The translations under genes were made by a program, and so were the position numbers. From NCBI GenBank assembly GCA_002753335.1, contig PEAD01000012.1, positions 22,725 through 86,724 of the forward strand: a DNA stretch of 64,000 bases, written 5' to 3'. A model generated the notes under the pieces. It made no database searches, was not told the origin of the DNA, and saw only the letters and a list, made by a program, of their open reading frames with translations. Positions 35,174 through 42,808 of the stretch are shown piece after piece; position 1 is the first letter of the stretch, and the number at the start of each line of letters is the position of its first letter. Source of the stretch: Nitrospirae bacterium MYbin3 (lineage in GTDB: Bacteria; Nitrospirota; Thermodesulfovibrionia; Thermodesulfovibrionales; Dissulfurispiraceae).

Positions 35174-35563
35174 ATGTCAGACTTTACCATCAACTCAGGC
35201 GCCGCGTTGCCCGGCAATGTTTATACACCACAAAACGACCCCACAAAGGCGGTTAATCGGCCTGCTGTTGCTCAGAACACCGGTGTTGTTGCAAAAGATA
35301 TCGGGACGGTTGTCCTTTCTGTTGAAAAGAGCGAGGCAAAGGCTAAAGAAAAAGAAACTCAGGCCCAGACTCAGGAAAAGCAGGACTCAATAGAAACAAC
35401 AAAAAGAGTTCATTTTTCTTATGACCAAGAAAGCGGTGAATCGATCGTCAAGTTTATCGATGATAATGGCAAGATTGTTCTTCAGGTGCCGTCCGAAGAA
35501 TACCTTAGGATACGAAGCATGATGAGCAAAGACGCTGAACCGCTTATCAGTAAAAAAGCTTAG
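35174..35563 (+). CDS. FlaG-like protein
   Basis: The 129-residue protein has a disordered N-terminal half rich in Lys, Glu, Gln and Thr and a C-terminal FlaG-like domain: VHFSYDQESGESIVKFIDD then QVPSEEYLRIR, matching the family pattern F.VDE..G..VVKVID....IRQIPSEE. FlaG proteins influence flagellar filament length. No flagellar structural gene is in the window, so the link to motility rests on this domain alone. An AGGAGG site precedes the ATG. It probably shares a transcript with the receiver 47 bases upstream. Confidence 0.72.
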   Translation: MSDFTINSGAALPGNVYTPQNDPTKAVNRPAVAQNTGVVAKDIGTVVLSVEKSEAKAKEKETQAQTQEKQDSIETTKRVHFSYDQESGESIVKFIDDNGKIVLQVPSEEYLRIRSMMSKDAEPLISKKA

Positions 35564-35622
35564 AAGCTAATATAAGTCAACTGATTAAGAGAAGCAGGCA
35601 TCCGATATGCCGGAAGCAAAGC

Positions 35623-37422
35623 TCAAGCACATGTCCTGTTTCTCCCTTTTTCTTTGGCACGGTATAGTAAGTTATCAGCATTTTTTACGAGGTCATCAGC
35701 GGACTTTAACCCTTCATAAACAGAAGTGACGCCAAGGCTTATAGTAACCCTGCCGTCAGGCTGAGTCTTGCCTCCCGCAAATTCTGTTGACTCTATCTCT
35801 TTTCTCAGCCTCTCAGCTATAGTAAAGGCCATTTCTTTTCCTGTCTCCGGCAATATTACGACAAACTCTTCTCCTCCGTAGCGGGAAACTATATCGGAGC
35901 TTCTAAATATCTTTTTCGCGATCATCGAAAAGTCTTTGAGCAGTTTGTCGCCTTCAGGATGGCCATTTGTATCGTTATATTTTTTGAAATAATCTATATC
36001 CATCATCACAAGAGAAAGCTCTCTTTTGTATCTGCAAGCCCTTTCAAATTCCTCATTCAGGCGTTCTGTGAAATACCTGCGGTTAAAAAGCGATGTCAAG
36101 CCGTCCGTAATCGCAAGAATTTTTGTCTCTTCAAACAGCATCGCGTTTTCTAATGCTATTCCAACTTGGCTTGCTGTGGCGATCAAAAGTTCATATGATG
36201 CTTCATCGAAGGTTTCACCGCCCACCCGATAAGCATTCAACAATCCGATCACCTGCCCCCTTCCCTTAAATGGCGCACAGATAAGGGAGCTTATGTCATC
36301 GTCAAGACCTTCGGTCGGGATAAAGCTTGGGTGGGCAGAAAGATCATTCAGCATTTCGGCAATGCCGATTACAGCAATAATCCCGTAAACACCTTCGCCC
36401 AGTCTAAAGCGCGCTTCCTGAGCCTTATCCGCTCCTGCTACAATCTTCAGCTCTTTGCTTTGGGCATCTACAAGCATCACGCTCAACCTATGGAGCTTAA
36501 GCGCTTGGCTCACGCTCTCCACAACCTGATTTAAGAGCTTCTCCATTTCAAAGGTTGCGGAGAGATTTTTGCTTATGTTGTAAAGTGCATAAAGCTGGAG
36601 TATGTTTTGGTCCAGCCGGCGGTTTGCTTTCTCCAAACTTGCTGAATATTCTTTTACCTCATCTATTTTTTCTTTCAGGGACTGCGCCATAGTGTTAAAT
36701 TGGGTTCCCAATAAACCGATTTCGTCATCGTTCTGAACATTGACCCTGTGTTCAAGGTTTCCCTGGCTTATAAGATTTGCGGAGCTTGTGAGTTCTAACA
36801 GGGGCAAAGCTATTTTCCGTTTGAACATGAAACCAACAAAAAAACTTCCGAATAGGACTATGACTACTATTGCCATAAAAATACCGAAGAGTCTTCTGCT
36901 TATTGCGTCGGTCTTTTTATTATGTTTATCCATCTCTGACCATATCAGGTTGTGCAGCTTTTCGATTTTTATTGCAAGATCGCTTCCAAATGCATCCATC
37001 TCTTTCATAAGGGCCGATGACTTTCTATTGCTTGTAGGATTGTTTGTTGAAAGAAGCACGAGTGCCTTCTGCTGCAGCTCAATAAATCCTTTTTCTATTT
37101 CTTGCGCCTGCGTTTTTTCATCATCTGCTTTGTTTGCAACAGCCTTCATTTTTTCGAGCAGGGCAGCGGTCTCTGTAATCAGCTTGGCAAAATTTCTTCT
37201 CTCTTCAATGTCTCCTGTTATAAGGTAATCATTAGGGGGCATCAATGTTTTATGAATCAATGACTGGAGGTCGCCGACAAGCTCAATTTTATGGGCAAGT
37301 TCGATGCTTTTGTTGTTAATGGCCTGATAGGAACTCAGACTTATGTAGCTGAAAACTGCAAATAAAACAAACAATGCAAAACCGATCCCATGAAAACCTA
37401 AAAGCCTCTTTGTTATTCCCAT
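35623..37422 (-). CDS. Membrane diguanylate cyclase (sensor-HAMP-GAF-GGDEF)
   Basis: The 599-residue protein has TM1 (about 10-30), a helical periplasmic sensor region (about 32-180), TM2 (about 182-202), a HAMP segment (about 203-255), a short coiled coil, a GAF domain (about 285-430) and a GGDEF domain. The cyclase motif GGEEF is intact at 516-520, and the I-site RSSD at 507-510 is present, so it should be active and product-inhibited. The substrate-binding block DGLTSLFNRR is standard. It is convergent with the FlaG-like gene. A TATAAT-like box about 50 bases upstream may serve it. Confidence 0.93.
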   Translation of the reverse strand: MGITKRLLGFHGIGFALFVLFAVFSYISLSSYQAINNKSIELAHKIELVGDLQSLIHKTLMPPNDYLITGDIEERRNFAKLITETAALLEKMKAVANKADDEKTQAQEIEKGFIELQQKALVLLSTNNPTSNRKSSALMKEMDAFGSDLAIKIEKLHNLIWSEMDKHNKKTDAISRRLFGIFMAIVVIVLFGSFFVGFMFKRKIALPLLELTSSANLISQGNLEHRVNVQNDDEIGLLGTQFNTMAQSLKEKIDEVKEYSASLEKANRRLDQNILQLYALYNISKNLSATFEMEKLLNQVVESVSQALKLHRLSVMLVDAQSKELKIVAGADKAQEARFRLGEGVYGIIAVIGIAEMLNDLSAHPSFIPTEGLDDDISSLICAPFKGRGQVIGLLNAYRVGGETFDEASYELLIATASQVGIALENAMLFEETKILAITDGLTSLFNRRYFTERLNEEFERACRYKRELSLVMMDIDYFKKYNDTNGHPEGDKLLKDFSMIAKKIFRSSDIVSRYGGEEFVVILPETGKEMAFTIAERLRKEIESTEFAGGKTQPDGRVTISLGVTSVYEGLKSADDLVKNADNLLYRAKEKGRNRTCA

Positions 37423-37517
37423 TTTTGATTTATCCCCTGCGCACTATTATTTTGATGAAATTGCCTTAATTATACTAAATTCAATCAGGAGGTGCCTGAA
37501 AGAGCAAGTCTTTGCGG

Positions 37518-38087
37518 TTACTCCCTCGGCTTTGCAAGAACCTCTAATACTCTCAAATCAAGCGTGCGCTTTGAAGCGGCCGATTTTATTATGAGCACAG
37601 TGTCTGCTCCGCGGGCTGTTCCTGCCACCGCAATAACCTCTTCGCATTCCGGAATGAGTCCTGCGTCTGCAGCCATAAGAACTATCTCGACAGCTACTTT
37701 TGTTCCCTGACCGAATATCCTGAGCGTATTTGCAAAAATAAGTGTTGGATAGAGCCCCTGGAATTTTGCTGCAAAGGCTGTTTCTATGCTGTGCGTCACC
37801 ATAGTGCCTGTGTGGATCTTTGCTCCTGCTGATTCGATCGCTTTTTTCCTGTCTTCGGCAAGCTCGATTACATTTGGACCTTTGAAGTTCGCGCAGTGTG
37901 TTACGGCTACAATGTTAGCGCCGGTTGTTTTGAGCTTCTCTGCAAAGAGAAGCGCGGTGTCTCCTTCGGTTGTTGCAACAACAAGATGTTTGAATCCCCG
38001 CTCGCGTATAGCCTTATCAACTATTGCAAGACATGTTTCTGTGTTAGCCTTTCCTGATTTCTCAAAGTATGCTGCGGTTGATTCCAT
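37518..38087 (-). CDS. Pyruvate-kinase-C-like (alpha/beta) domain protein
   Basis: The 189-residue protein resembles the C-terminal regulatory domain of pyruvate kinase standing alone: the nucleotide-like fold HLVVATTEGDTALLFAEKL, VAVTHCANFKG and a C-terminal VIAVAGTARGADT. Catalytic pyruvate kinase domains are absent. Such solo PK-C proteins occur in various anaerobes and their role is not settled. I chose ATG 38087 since GGGGGAG lies just upstream; a start at 38147 would overlap bioF heavily. The gene follows bioF by 13 bases and is probably co-transcribed. Confidence 0.75.
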   Translation of the reverse strand: MESTAAYFEKSGKANTETCLAIVDKAIRERGFKHLVVATTEGDTALLFAEKLKTTGANIVAVTHCANFKGPNVIELAEDRKKAIESAGAKIHTGTMVTHSIETAFAAKFQGLYPTLIFANTLRIFGQGTKVAVEIVLMAADAGLIPECEEVIAVAGTARGADTVLIIKSAASKRTLDLRVLEVLAKPRE

Positions 38088-38100
38088 AAACTCCCCCTGA

Positions 38101-39246
38101 TTACCATTCTTTAAGGATAGATAAAAGTCTCTCGATGTCTTCATCATTGTGCGACGCGCTCACCGACAGCCTGATTCTTGGCGTGTGTACAGTGGGCGGC
38201 CTTATGGCAGGCGCGTATATGCCTTTGTCCGAAAGGTGCTGAGCAAGGCTGAGCGAATTTTCGATCGAACCTGTGTTTAAAGGTATAATCGGTGTTTCGC
38301 TTTTCATCGTGTCAAAACCGAGCTTTTGCAGCCCATCAAAAAGTCGTGCCCTGTTTGTCCAGAGCTTTTCTATAAGGCGTTTATCCATGCGGATGAGTTT
38401 AATAGCCGCAAGAGATGCAGCCGCCACAGAGGCCGGAAGCGCGGTTGAGAATATGAATCCCCGTCCTGAATTTATAAGCCAGTCTATGACCGCTTTTTCT
38501 CCAGCGATAAAGGCGCCGAAGGAGCCGAGCGCTTTAGAAAACGTGCCCATCTGGATTATTGAGGAATCGGGCTCTATGCCAAAATGTTTTAATGCCCCGC
38601 AGCCTTCCCCCAGCACACCCGTTCCATGCGCATCGTCAAGGTAAAGAAGCGCGTCGTGGTTCTTGCAGATTCGGTGCAGCGCTGCAACAGGAGCGATGTC
38701 GCCGTCCATGCTGAACACCGATTCGGTGACAATAATTTTTTTGCCTTCGTGTTGATCCATCAGTTCGTTTAGATGTTCGATGTCGGCATGTCTGTATATA
38801 ACCTTCTTTGCACTGCTGAGTCTGCATCCGTCAATGATGCTCGCGTGGTTAAGTTCATCGCTGAATATCGTGCAGTTCTCGTCAGCAATTGCGGGTATTG
38901 CGGTTATGTTTGCGGAGTAGCCTGAATTGAGCACCAGAGCGGCTTCGGATGATTTGAACTCCGCGATTGAGTGTTCAAGCTCTTTGTGGATTTCTGTTCC
39001 TCCGGCAAGCAGACGTGATGAGCCTCCACCCGCACCGTAGGCATCGATGGCTTTTTTTGCGGCTTCGACAAGCTCTGTGCTGCCTGCAAGGCCCAGATAG
39101 TCGTTGGATGCAAAGCTGATGTATTCAACTCCACCAATCAAAATTTTTGACGCGTCCCTGCTTCCTGACAATGATCCTCTGTCTTTAATTTTGCGCAAAA
39201 GATTTTTTTGCCGGAGCTCTTCCAAATTTTTATCGAACAGTCTCAT
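38101..39246 (-). CDS. bioF: 8-amino-7-oxononanoate synthase
   Basis: The 381-residue PLP enzyme of the alpha-oxoamine synthase family joins pimeloyl-ACP and alanine in biotin synthesis. It shows YLGLAG near residue 52, GSGGSSR-type loop AGGGSSRLLAGG, the Asp-bearing DDAHGTGVLG and the PLP lysine in GTFSKALGSFGAF (about residue 236). The length is right for BioF; the related KBL and ALAS enzymes are less similar in the loop regions. No other bio genes are nearby. It is divergent from the mraZ operon, and the two share a 156-base regulatory gap. Confidence 0.9.
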   Translation of the reverse strand: MRLFDKNLEELRQKNLLRKIKDRGSLSGSRDASKILIGGVEYISFASNDYLGLAGSTELVEAAKKAIDAYGAGGGSSRLLAGGTEIHKELEHSIAEFKSSEAALVLNSGYSANITAIPAIADENCTIFSDELNHASIIDGCRLSSAKKVIYRHADIEHLNELMDQHEGKKIIVTESVFSMDGDIAPVAALHRICKNHDALLYLDDAHGTGVLGEGCGALKHFGIEPDSSIIQMGTFSKALGSFGAFIAGEKAVIDWLINSGRGFIFSTALPASVAAASLAAIKLIRMDKRLIEKLWTNRARLFDGLQKLGFDTMKSETPIIPLNTGSIENSLSLAQHLSDKGIYAPAIRPPTVHTPRIRLSVSASHNDEDIERLLSILKEW

Positions 39247-39269
39247 TGGTTCGAGATAGACCCTATATA

Positions 39270-39298
39270 TTGTGGTCGTTTAGAGGCTGAGACCACAA
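39270..39298. promoter_or_regulatory. Inverted repeat upstream of bioF
   Basis: TTGTGGTC (39270-39277) and GACCACAA (39291-39298) are perfect inverted arms around a 13-base spacer, starting 24 bases upstream of the bioF ATG. This could be an operator or a leader hairpin of bioF. Confidence 0.45.
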
Positions 39299-39333
39299 AA
39301 TACATAACTGAATATAAAAATGTGTTTTTTCTA

Positions 39334-39363
39334 TTGACATACAATGTGTGTTGGCCATATTCT
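39334..39363 (+). promoter_or_regulatory. Promoter of the mraZ-ftsZ cluster
   Basis: A perfect TTGACA (39334-39339) and TATTCT (39358-39363) are 18 bases apart. The expected start of transcription falls near 39370, at the first of three MraZ-type repeats. Confidence 0.75.
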
Positions 39364-39369
39364 ATCCTT

Positions 39370-39399
39370 GTGGTAAAAAGTGGTGAAAAGTGGTAAATA
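39370..39399 (+). promoter_or_regulatory. Triple direct repeat, probable MraZ operator
   Basis: Three ten-base units GTGGTAAAAA, GTGGTGAAAA and GTGGTAAATA follow each other without gaps, ending 3 bases before the mraZ ATG. MraZ is known to bind short G-rich direct repeats one helical turn apart in its own promoter. The site lies where the ribosome-binding site of mraZ should be. Confidence 0.8.
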
Positions 39400-39402
39400 G
39401 AT

Positions 39403-39858
39403 ATGGCGACATTTAAAGGAACATATTATTACTCCCTGGACCCGAAAGGCAGAATCATGATCCCTGCTCCTTTGCGCGAAGTATTTTTCACCAAGTACAA
39501 CAATTCCAAACTATATATCACGAATGCTCCGTTTGACAAGTGTCTGCATGCATATCCTGTTGGTGAATGGGACCTGCTTGAGGAAAAGCTGAGGGCTGCG
39601 CCGAAGTCTGATGAGGCGGTCCAGTTTTTCATGAGGCGTGTAATTGCTGCAGCGGTGGAGTGCGAACTTGATAAGCAGGGCAGGATAATGATCCCTTATG
39701 AACTTCGCGAAAACGCTATCAGCAGCAGCGAAATAGTGATAGCCGGGCTTGTGGACAGGCTTGAAATATGGGACAAGGCAAGATGGAAAGAGACTATCGA
39801 TCCTGCAAGAGTTGACAGGAAGATTTTGGAGCCGAGGCTCGCGTCTTTCGGCATATGA
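39403..39858 (+). CDS. mraZ: Transcriptional regulator MraZ
   Basis: The 151-residue AbrB-like DNA-binding protein has two SpoVT/AbrB repeats (SLDPKGRIMIPAPLRE at about 11 and ELDKQGRIMIPYELRE at about 84). It controls the division/cell-wall cluster, usually by binding direct repeats upstream of itself, which are present here. It is the first gene of the cluster. The stop overlaps the rsmH start (ATGA). There is no ordinary ribosome-binding site, since the operator repeats occupy that position. Confidence 0.96.
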   Translation: MATFKGTYYYSLDPKGRIMIPAPLREVFFTKYNNSKLYITNAPFDKCLHAYPVGEWDLLEEKLRAAPKSDEAVQFFMRRVIAAAVECELDKQGRIMIPYELRENAISSSEIVIAGLVDRLEIWDKARWKETIDPARVDRKILEPRLASFGI

Positions 39859-40727
39859 TGGTCCATCAGCCGGTAATGATCGAGGAGACTTTAGAAATGC
39901 TTAACATCAAACAGGATGGGACTTATGTTGACGCCACTGTCGGTCTAGGCGGGCATTCTTCAGCTATCCTCTCACGTCTCGATGAGCACGGCCGGATAGT
40001 GGGCATTGACAGGGATGATAATGCGCTTAGCATAGCTTTTGAGCGGCTCGGCAACAACAGAGTTCATCTGGCAAAGGGCAGCTTTTCGTCGATAGACCGG
40101 ATACTGGCTTCTTTTGGTGTTGCGGGGTTTGATGGTGTTGTTTTCGATCTTGGGCTTTCGATGATGCAGCTCAAGGATTTAGGCAGGGGCTTCAGCTTTA
40201 ATTCAACAGAGAGGCTTGATATGAGGATGGACCGGTCTCAGGCTCTTTCTGCATGGGATGTGGTTAATCGCTATCAGGAGAAGACGATCGAAAAGATATT
40301 GAAGGAATACGGGGAAGAACGGCTTGCCACTAAGATCGCAAAGGCCATTATTTCAAATCGCAAGCAGGCCGCAATAAACACATGCTCAGAACTTGCCGAA
40401 ATTGTTTCGGCTGTTTACGGCTACAGGGGAAAGATACATCCTGCAACGAGGACTTTTCAGGCTTTGAGAATAGAAGTGAACAGGGAACTGGACGAACTCA
40501 GGGAGGGGCTTTCTGCCGCTGCATCAGGCTTGAGGAACGGCGGCAGGGTTTGCGTAATATCCTACCACTCGCTGGAAGACAGAATAGTAAAAAACTTTAT
40601 TCGTGACGGAGCAAAGTCCGGCGCCTTAAGAAATATTACCAAGAAGCCGCTTGTGCCCAAGGCTGAAGAAACAAAAAGGAATCCCGCCTCGAGGAGCGCA
40701 AAACTTAGGGGGGCCGAAAAAATATGA
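39855..40727 (+). CDS. rsmH: 16S rRNA m4C1402 methyltransferase RsmH (MraW)
   Basis: The 290-residue SAM-dependent enzyme methylates N4 of C1402 of 16S rRNA. It shows HQPVMIEETLEML at the start, the SAM motif DATVGLGGHSSAIL, DLGLSMMQL, and the family block ISYHSLEDRIVK near the end. It lies between mraZ and ftsL with start and stop overlapping both neighbours. The second ATG of the start pair (39858) is also possible. Confidence 0.96.
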   Translation: MMVHQPVMIEETLEMLNIKQDGTYVDATVGLGGHSSAILSRLDEHGRIVGIDRDDNALSIAFERLGNNRVHLAKGSFSSIDRILASFGVAGFDGVVFDLGLSMMQLKDLGRGFSFNSTERLDMRMDRSQALSAWDVVNRYQEKTIEKILKEYGEERLATKIAKAIISNRKQAAINTCSELAEIVSAVYGYRGKIHPATRTFQALRIEVNRELDELREGLSAAASGLRNGGRVCVISYHSLEDRIVKNFIRDGAKSGALRNITKKPLVPKAEETKRNPASRSAKLRGAEKI

Positions 40728-41092
40728 GAAGGGTCAAGAAGAGTTTCTTTTCGATGATCGCAAGACCTCTTCTTGTTGTTTTGGTAATCTTGTCAGCCTT
40801 CACCATAGTATGGATAAGGTCAACCGTCGTATCTCTGGAGTATTCGATAAACAATCTGGAAAAAAAGAAGATGCAGGCATTGAAAGAGAGCAAGCTGCTT
40901 TCGGCCGAAAAGGCGAATCTTTTATCGATAGAGAAGCTCGAAAAAGTCGCATCCAATAATTTTGTGATACCCGACAGGGTAAAGGTTGTGCAGGTGAGAC
41001 AGGGTTGGGTAAAGGTGCCGCAGAAGGTGGCCCTTTCGGTTGAGGAAGGGGAATTTTCTCCCCGCAGAATGCTTAAGAAAATTATGGATTAA
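40724..41092 (+). CDS. ftsL: Cell division protein FtsL
   Basis: This 122-residue bitopic protein has a short basic cytoplasmic end, one TM (about 14-33) and a periplasmic coiled coil (about 35-80) with the FtsL-like LEKVASNNFVIPD block. FtsL bridges FtsQ/FtsB and FtsWI in the divisome. Identification rests on size, topology and position between rsmH and ftsI, since the sequence varies greatly in this family. The ATG overlaps the rsmH stop, with AGGGGGG upstream. The basic tail (residues 90-122) is somewhat longer than usual. Confidence 0.88.
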   Translation: MRRVKKSFFSMIARPLLVVLVILSAFTIVWIRSTVVSLEYSINNLEKKKMQALKESKLLSAEKANLLSIEKLEKVASNNFVIPDRVKVVQVRQGWVKVPQKVALSVEEGEFSPRRMLKKIMD

Positions 41093-41100
41093 CAATAGAT

Positions 41101-42804
41101 ATGAAAAAAAGAGCGATTATACTTGGGGTTTTGGTAACTATCGGGTATATCGCTGTTGCCGCCAGACTGTCCCAGATAATGCTTGTTGAACACGACCTGT
41201 TTACGGCAAAGGCTAAAGGGCAGCAGATAAAAAAAGAGGCGGTGCCTGTTAAGCGCGGAATGATACTTGACAGGGCAGGCAGGGAGCTTGCTGTAAACCT
41301 GGACACAGAATCTGTCTTTGCAAATCCTTCAGAAATACCATCACCCGAAAGAGTTGCAGATTCCCTATCTAAAGGAATCAAAAAGAATCCTGATGTAATC
41401 CTTGCAAAACTTTCGGCCGACAAGAAGTTCAACTGGATCGAGCGCAAACTCGACACCGAGGACACGAACAGGATTAAAGAGATAGTGAAGGATTCGAAGC
41501 TGGAGGGTGTGGGTTTCTTTCCTGAGATGAAGAGGTTTTATCCCCGCGGCAAACTGGCATCTCATGTAATAGGTTATGTGGACATAGACAACAACGGACT
41601 TGAGGGCATCGAGATGTCTTATCACAAACATCTTACAACTCGCGGCGAAAACCTTAAGGTGGTGCGGGACGCCAGAGGGAATGTGCTTTCTGAAGGTCAG
41701 CGCAAAGAGATAAAAGGCAACAATATAGTTTTGACGGTTGATGAAGTTCTCCAGCATATCATGGAAAGAAATATCGATGAAGTTGTATCTAAATATAGCG
41801 CTGCAGCAGCGGTCGGAATAATGATGGATCCCAAGACCGGTGAAATCCTTGCAATGACCAGCAGGCCCACGTATGACCCCAACAATCCTGCCGATGTTAA
41901 GGCCGGCCAAAGGAGAAACAGAGGCATAACCGACTGTTATGAGCCGGGCTCCACATTCAAGGTGATAGTAGGCACCGCAGCGCTTGAGGAGAAGGTAGTA
42001 AATCCCAACAGTAAATTTGACTGCAGTGCAGGCTCTATCGAGGTTGGCGGAGGCAGGATTAAGGATGCCCACAAGCACGGTGTGCTTACATTTAAAGAAG
42101 TGATACAGAAGTCTTCAAATGTCGGCACTATTCAAATAGCGCTGAAGCTCGGCAGGCAAAGGGTTTATGACTATATCAAGCGCTTTGGGTTCGGTGAAAA
42201 GAGCGGCATAGACCTTGTTGGCGAGGTTTCGGGGGCGGTCAAAAAGCCGGCCCGCTGGTCAGGTATGACTATCGGCGCGATATCTATAGGTCAGGAAGTT
42301 GCGGTGACTCCTTTGCAGGTGCTGAGGGCATACGCGGCGATTGCGAACGGAGGTTATCTTGTAAAGCCTCATCTTGTATCTCAGGTCGTATCTCCTGAAG
42401 GAGAGCAGATATATAAGGCAGCAATCAAGGCCGAGCGAATTCTTTCTGATGAAAATGTTGAGACTTTCAGAAACATACTCAAGACCGTCACAGAAGAAGG
42501 TGGAACCGCCACAACTGCTGCGGTGGACGGCAATTTGGTGGCCGGTAAAACAGGCACAGCACAGCTTATAGACCCAAGGACAAAACGCTATTCAAAAGAC
42601 AGGTTCATCAGTTCTTTTGTTGGATTTGTGCCTGCGGACAAGCCGAAGCTGGCTATGATTGTAGTTGTTTACGAACCAAGGGGCGCCATATACGGCGGAG
42701 TGGTTGCAGGACCGGTGTTTAAAAAAATTGCGGGCGAGTCGCTCTCACACCTTAGCGTTTTAAGAGATGACGCTAAAGAGAAGCGGCTTGTAATTTCGAA
42801 CTAA
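41101..42804 (+). CDS. ftsI: Peptidoglycan D,D-transpeptidase FtsI (PBP3)
   Basis: The 567-residue class B penicillin-binding protein has an N-terminal membrane anchor (about 5-25), a pedestal domain and a transpeptidase domain. The catalytic motifs are Ser284 in GSTFKV (SxxK), SSN in KSSNVGT and KTG in AGKTGTAQ. It crosslinks septal peptidoglycan with FtsW. There is no C-terminal PASTA domain. The gene is 8 bases after ftsL and 4 bases before murE. Confidence 0.96.
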   Translation: MKKRAIILGVLVTIGYIAVAARLSQIMLVEHDLFTAKAKGQQIKKEAVPVKRGMILDRAGRELAVNLDTESVFANPSEIPSPERVADSLSKGIKKNPDVILAKLSADKKFNWIERKLDTEDTNRIKEIVKDSKLEGVGFFPEMKRFYPRGKLASHVIGYVDIDNNGLEGIEMSYHKHLTTRGENLKVVRDARGNVLSEGQRKEIKGNNIVLTVDEVLQHIMERNIDEVVSKYSAAAAVGIMMDPKTGEILAMTSRPTYDPNNPADVKAGQRRNRGITDCYEPGSTFKVIVGTAALEEKVVNPNSKFDCSAGSIEVGGGRIKDAHKHGVLTFKEVIQKSSNVGTIQIALKLGRQRVYDYIKRFGFGEKSGIDLVGEVSGAVKKPARWSGMTIGAISIGQEVAVTPLQVLRAYAAIANGGYLVKPHLVSQVVSPEGEQIYKAAIKAERILSDENVETFRNILKTVTEEGGTATTAAVDGNLVAGKTGTAQLIDPRTKRYSKDRFISSFVGFVPADKPKLAMIVVVYEPRGAIYGGVVAGPVFKKIAGESLSHLSVLRDDAKEKRLVISN

Positions 42805-42808
42805 AGAC

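Noticed and set aside
37486..37496. Ribosome-binding-site-like AGGAGGT on the plus strand
   Set aside because: No plus-strand reading frame with coding character follows; the region is the end of a minus-strand gene.
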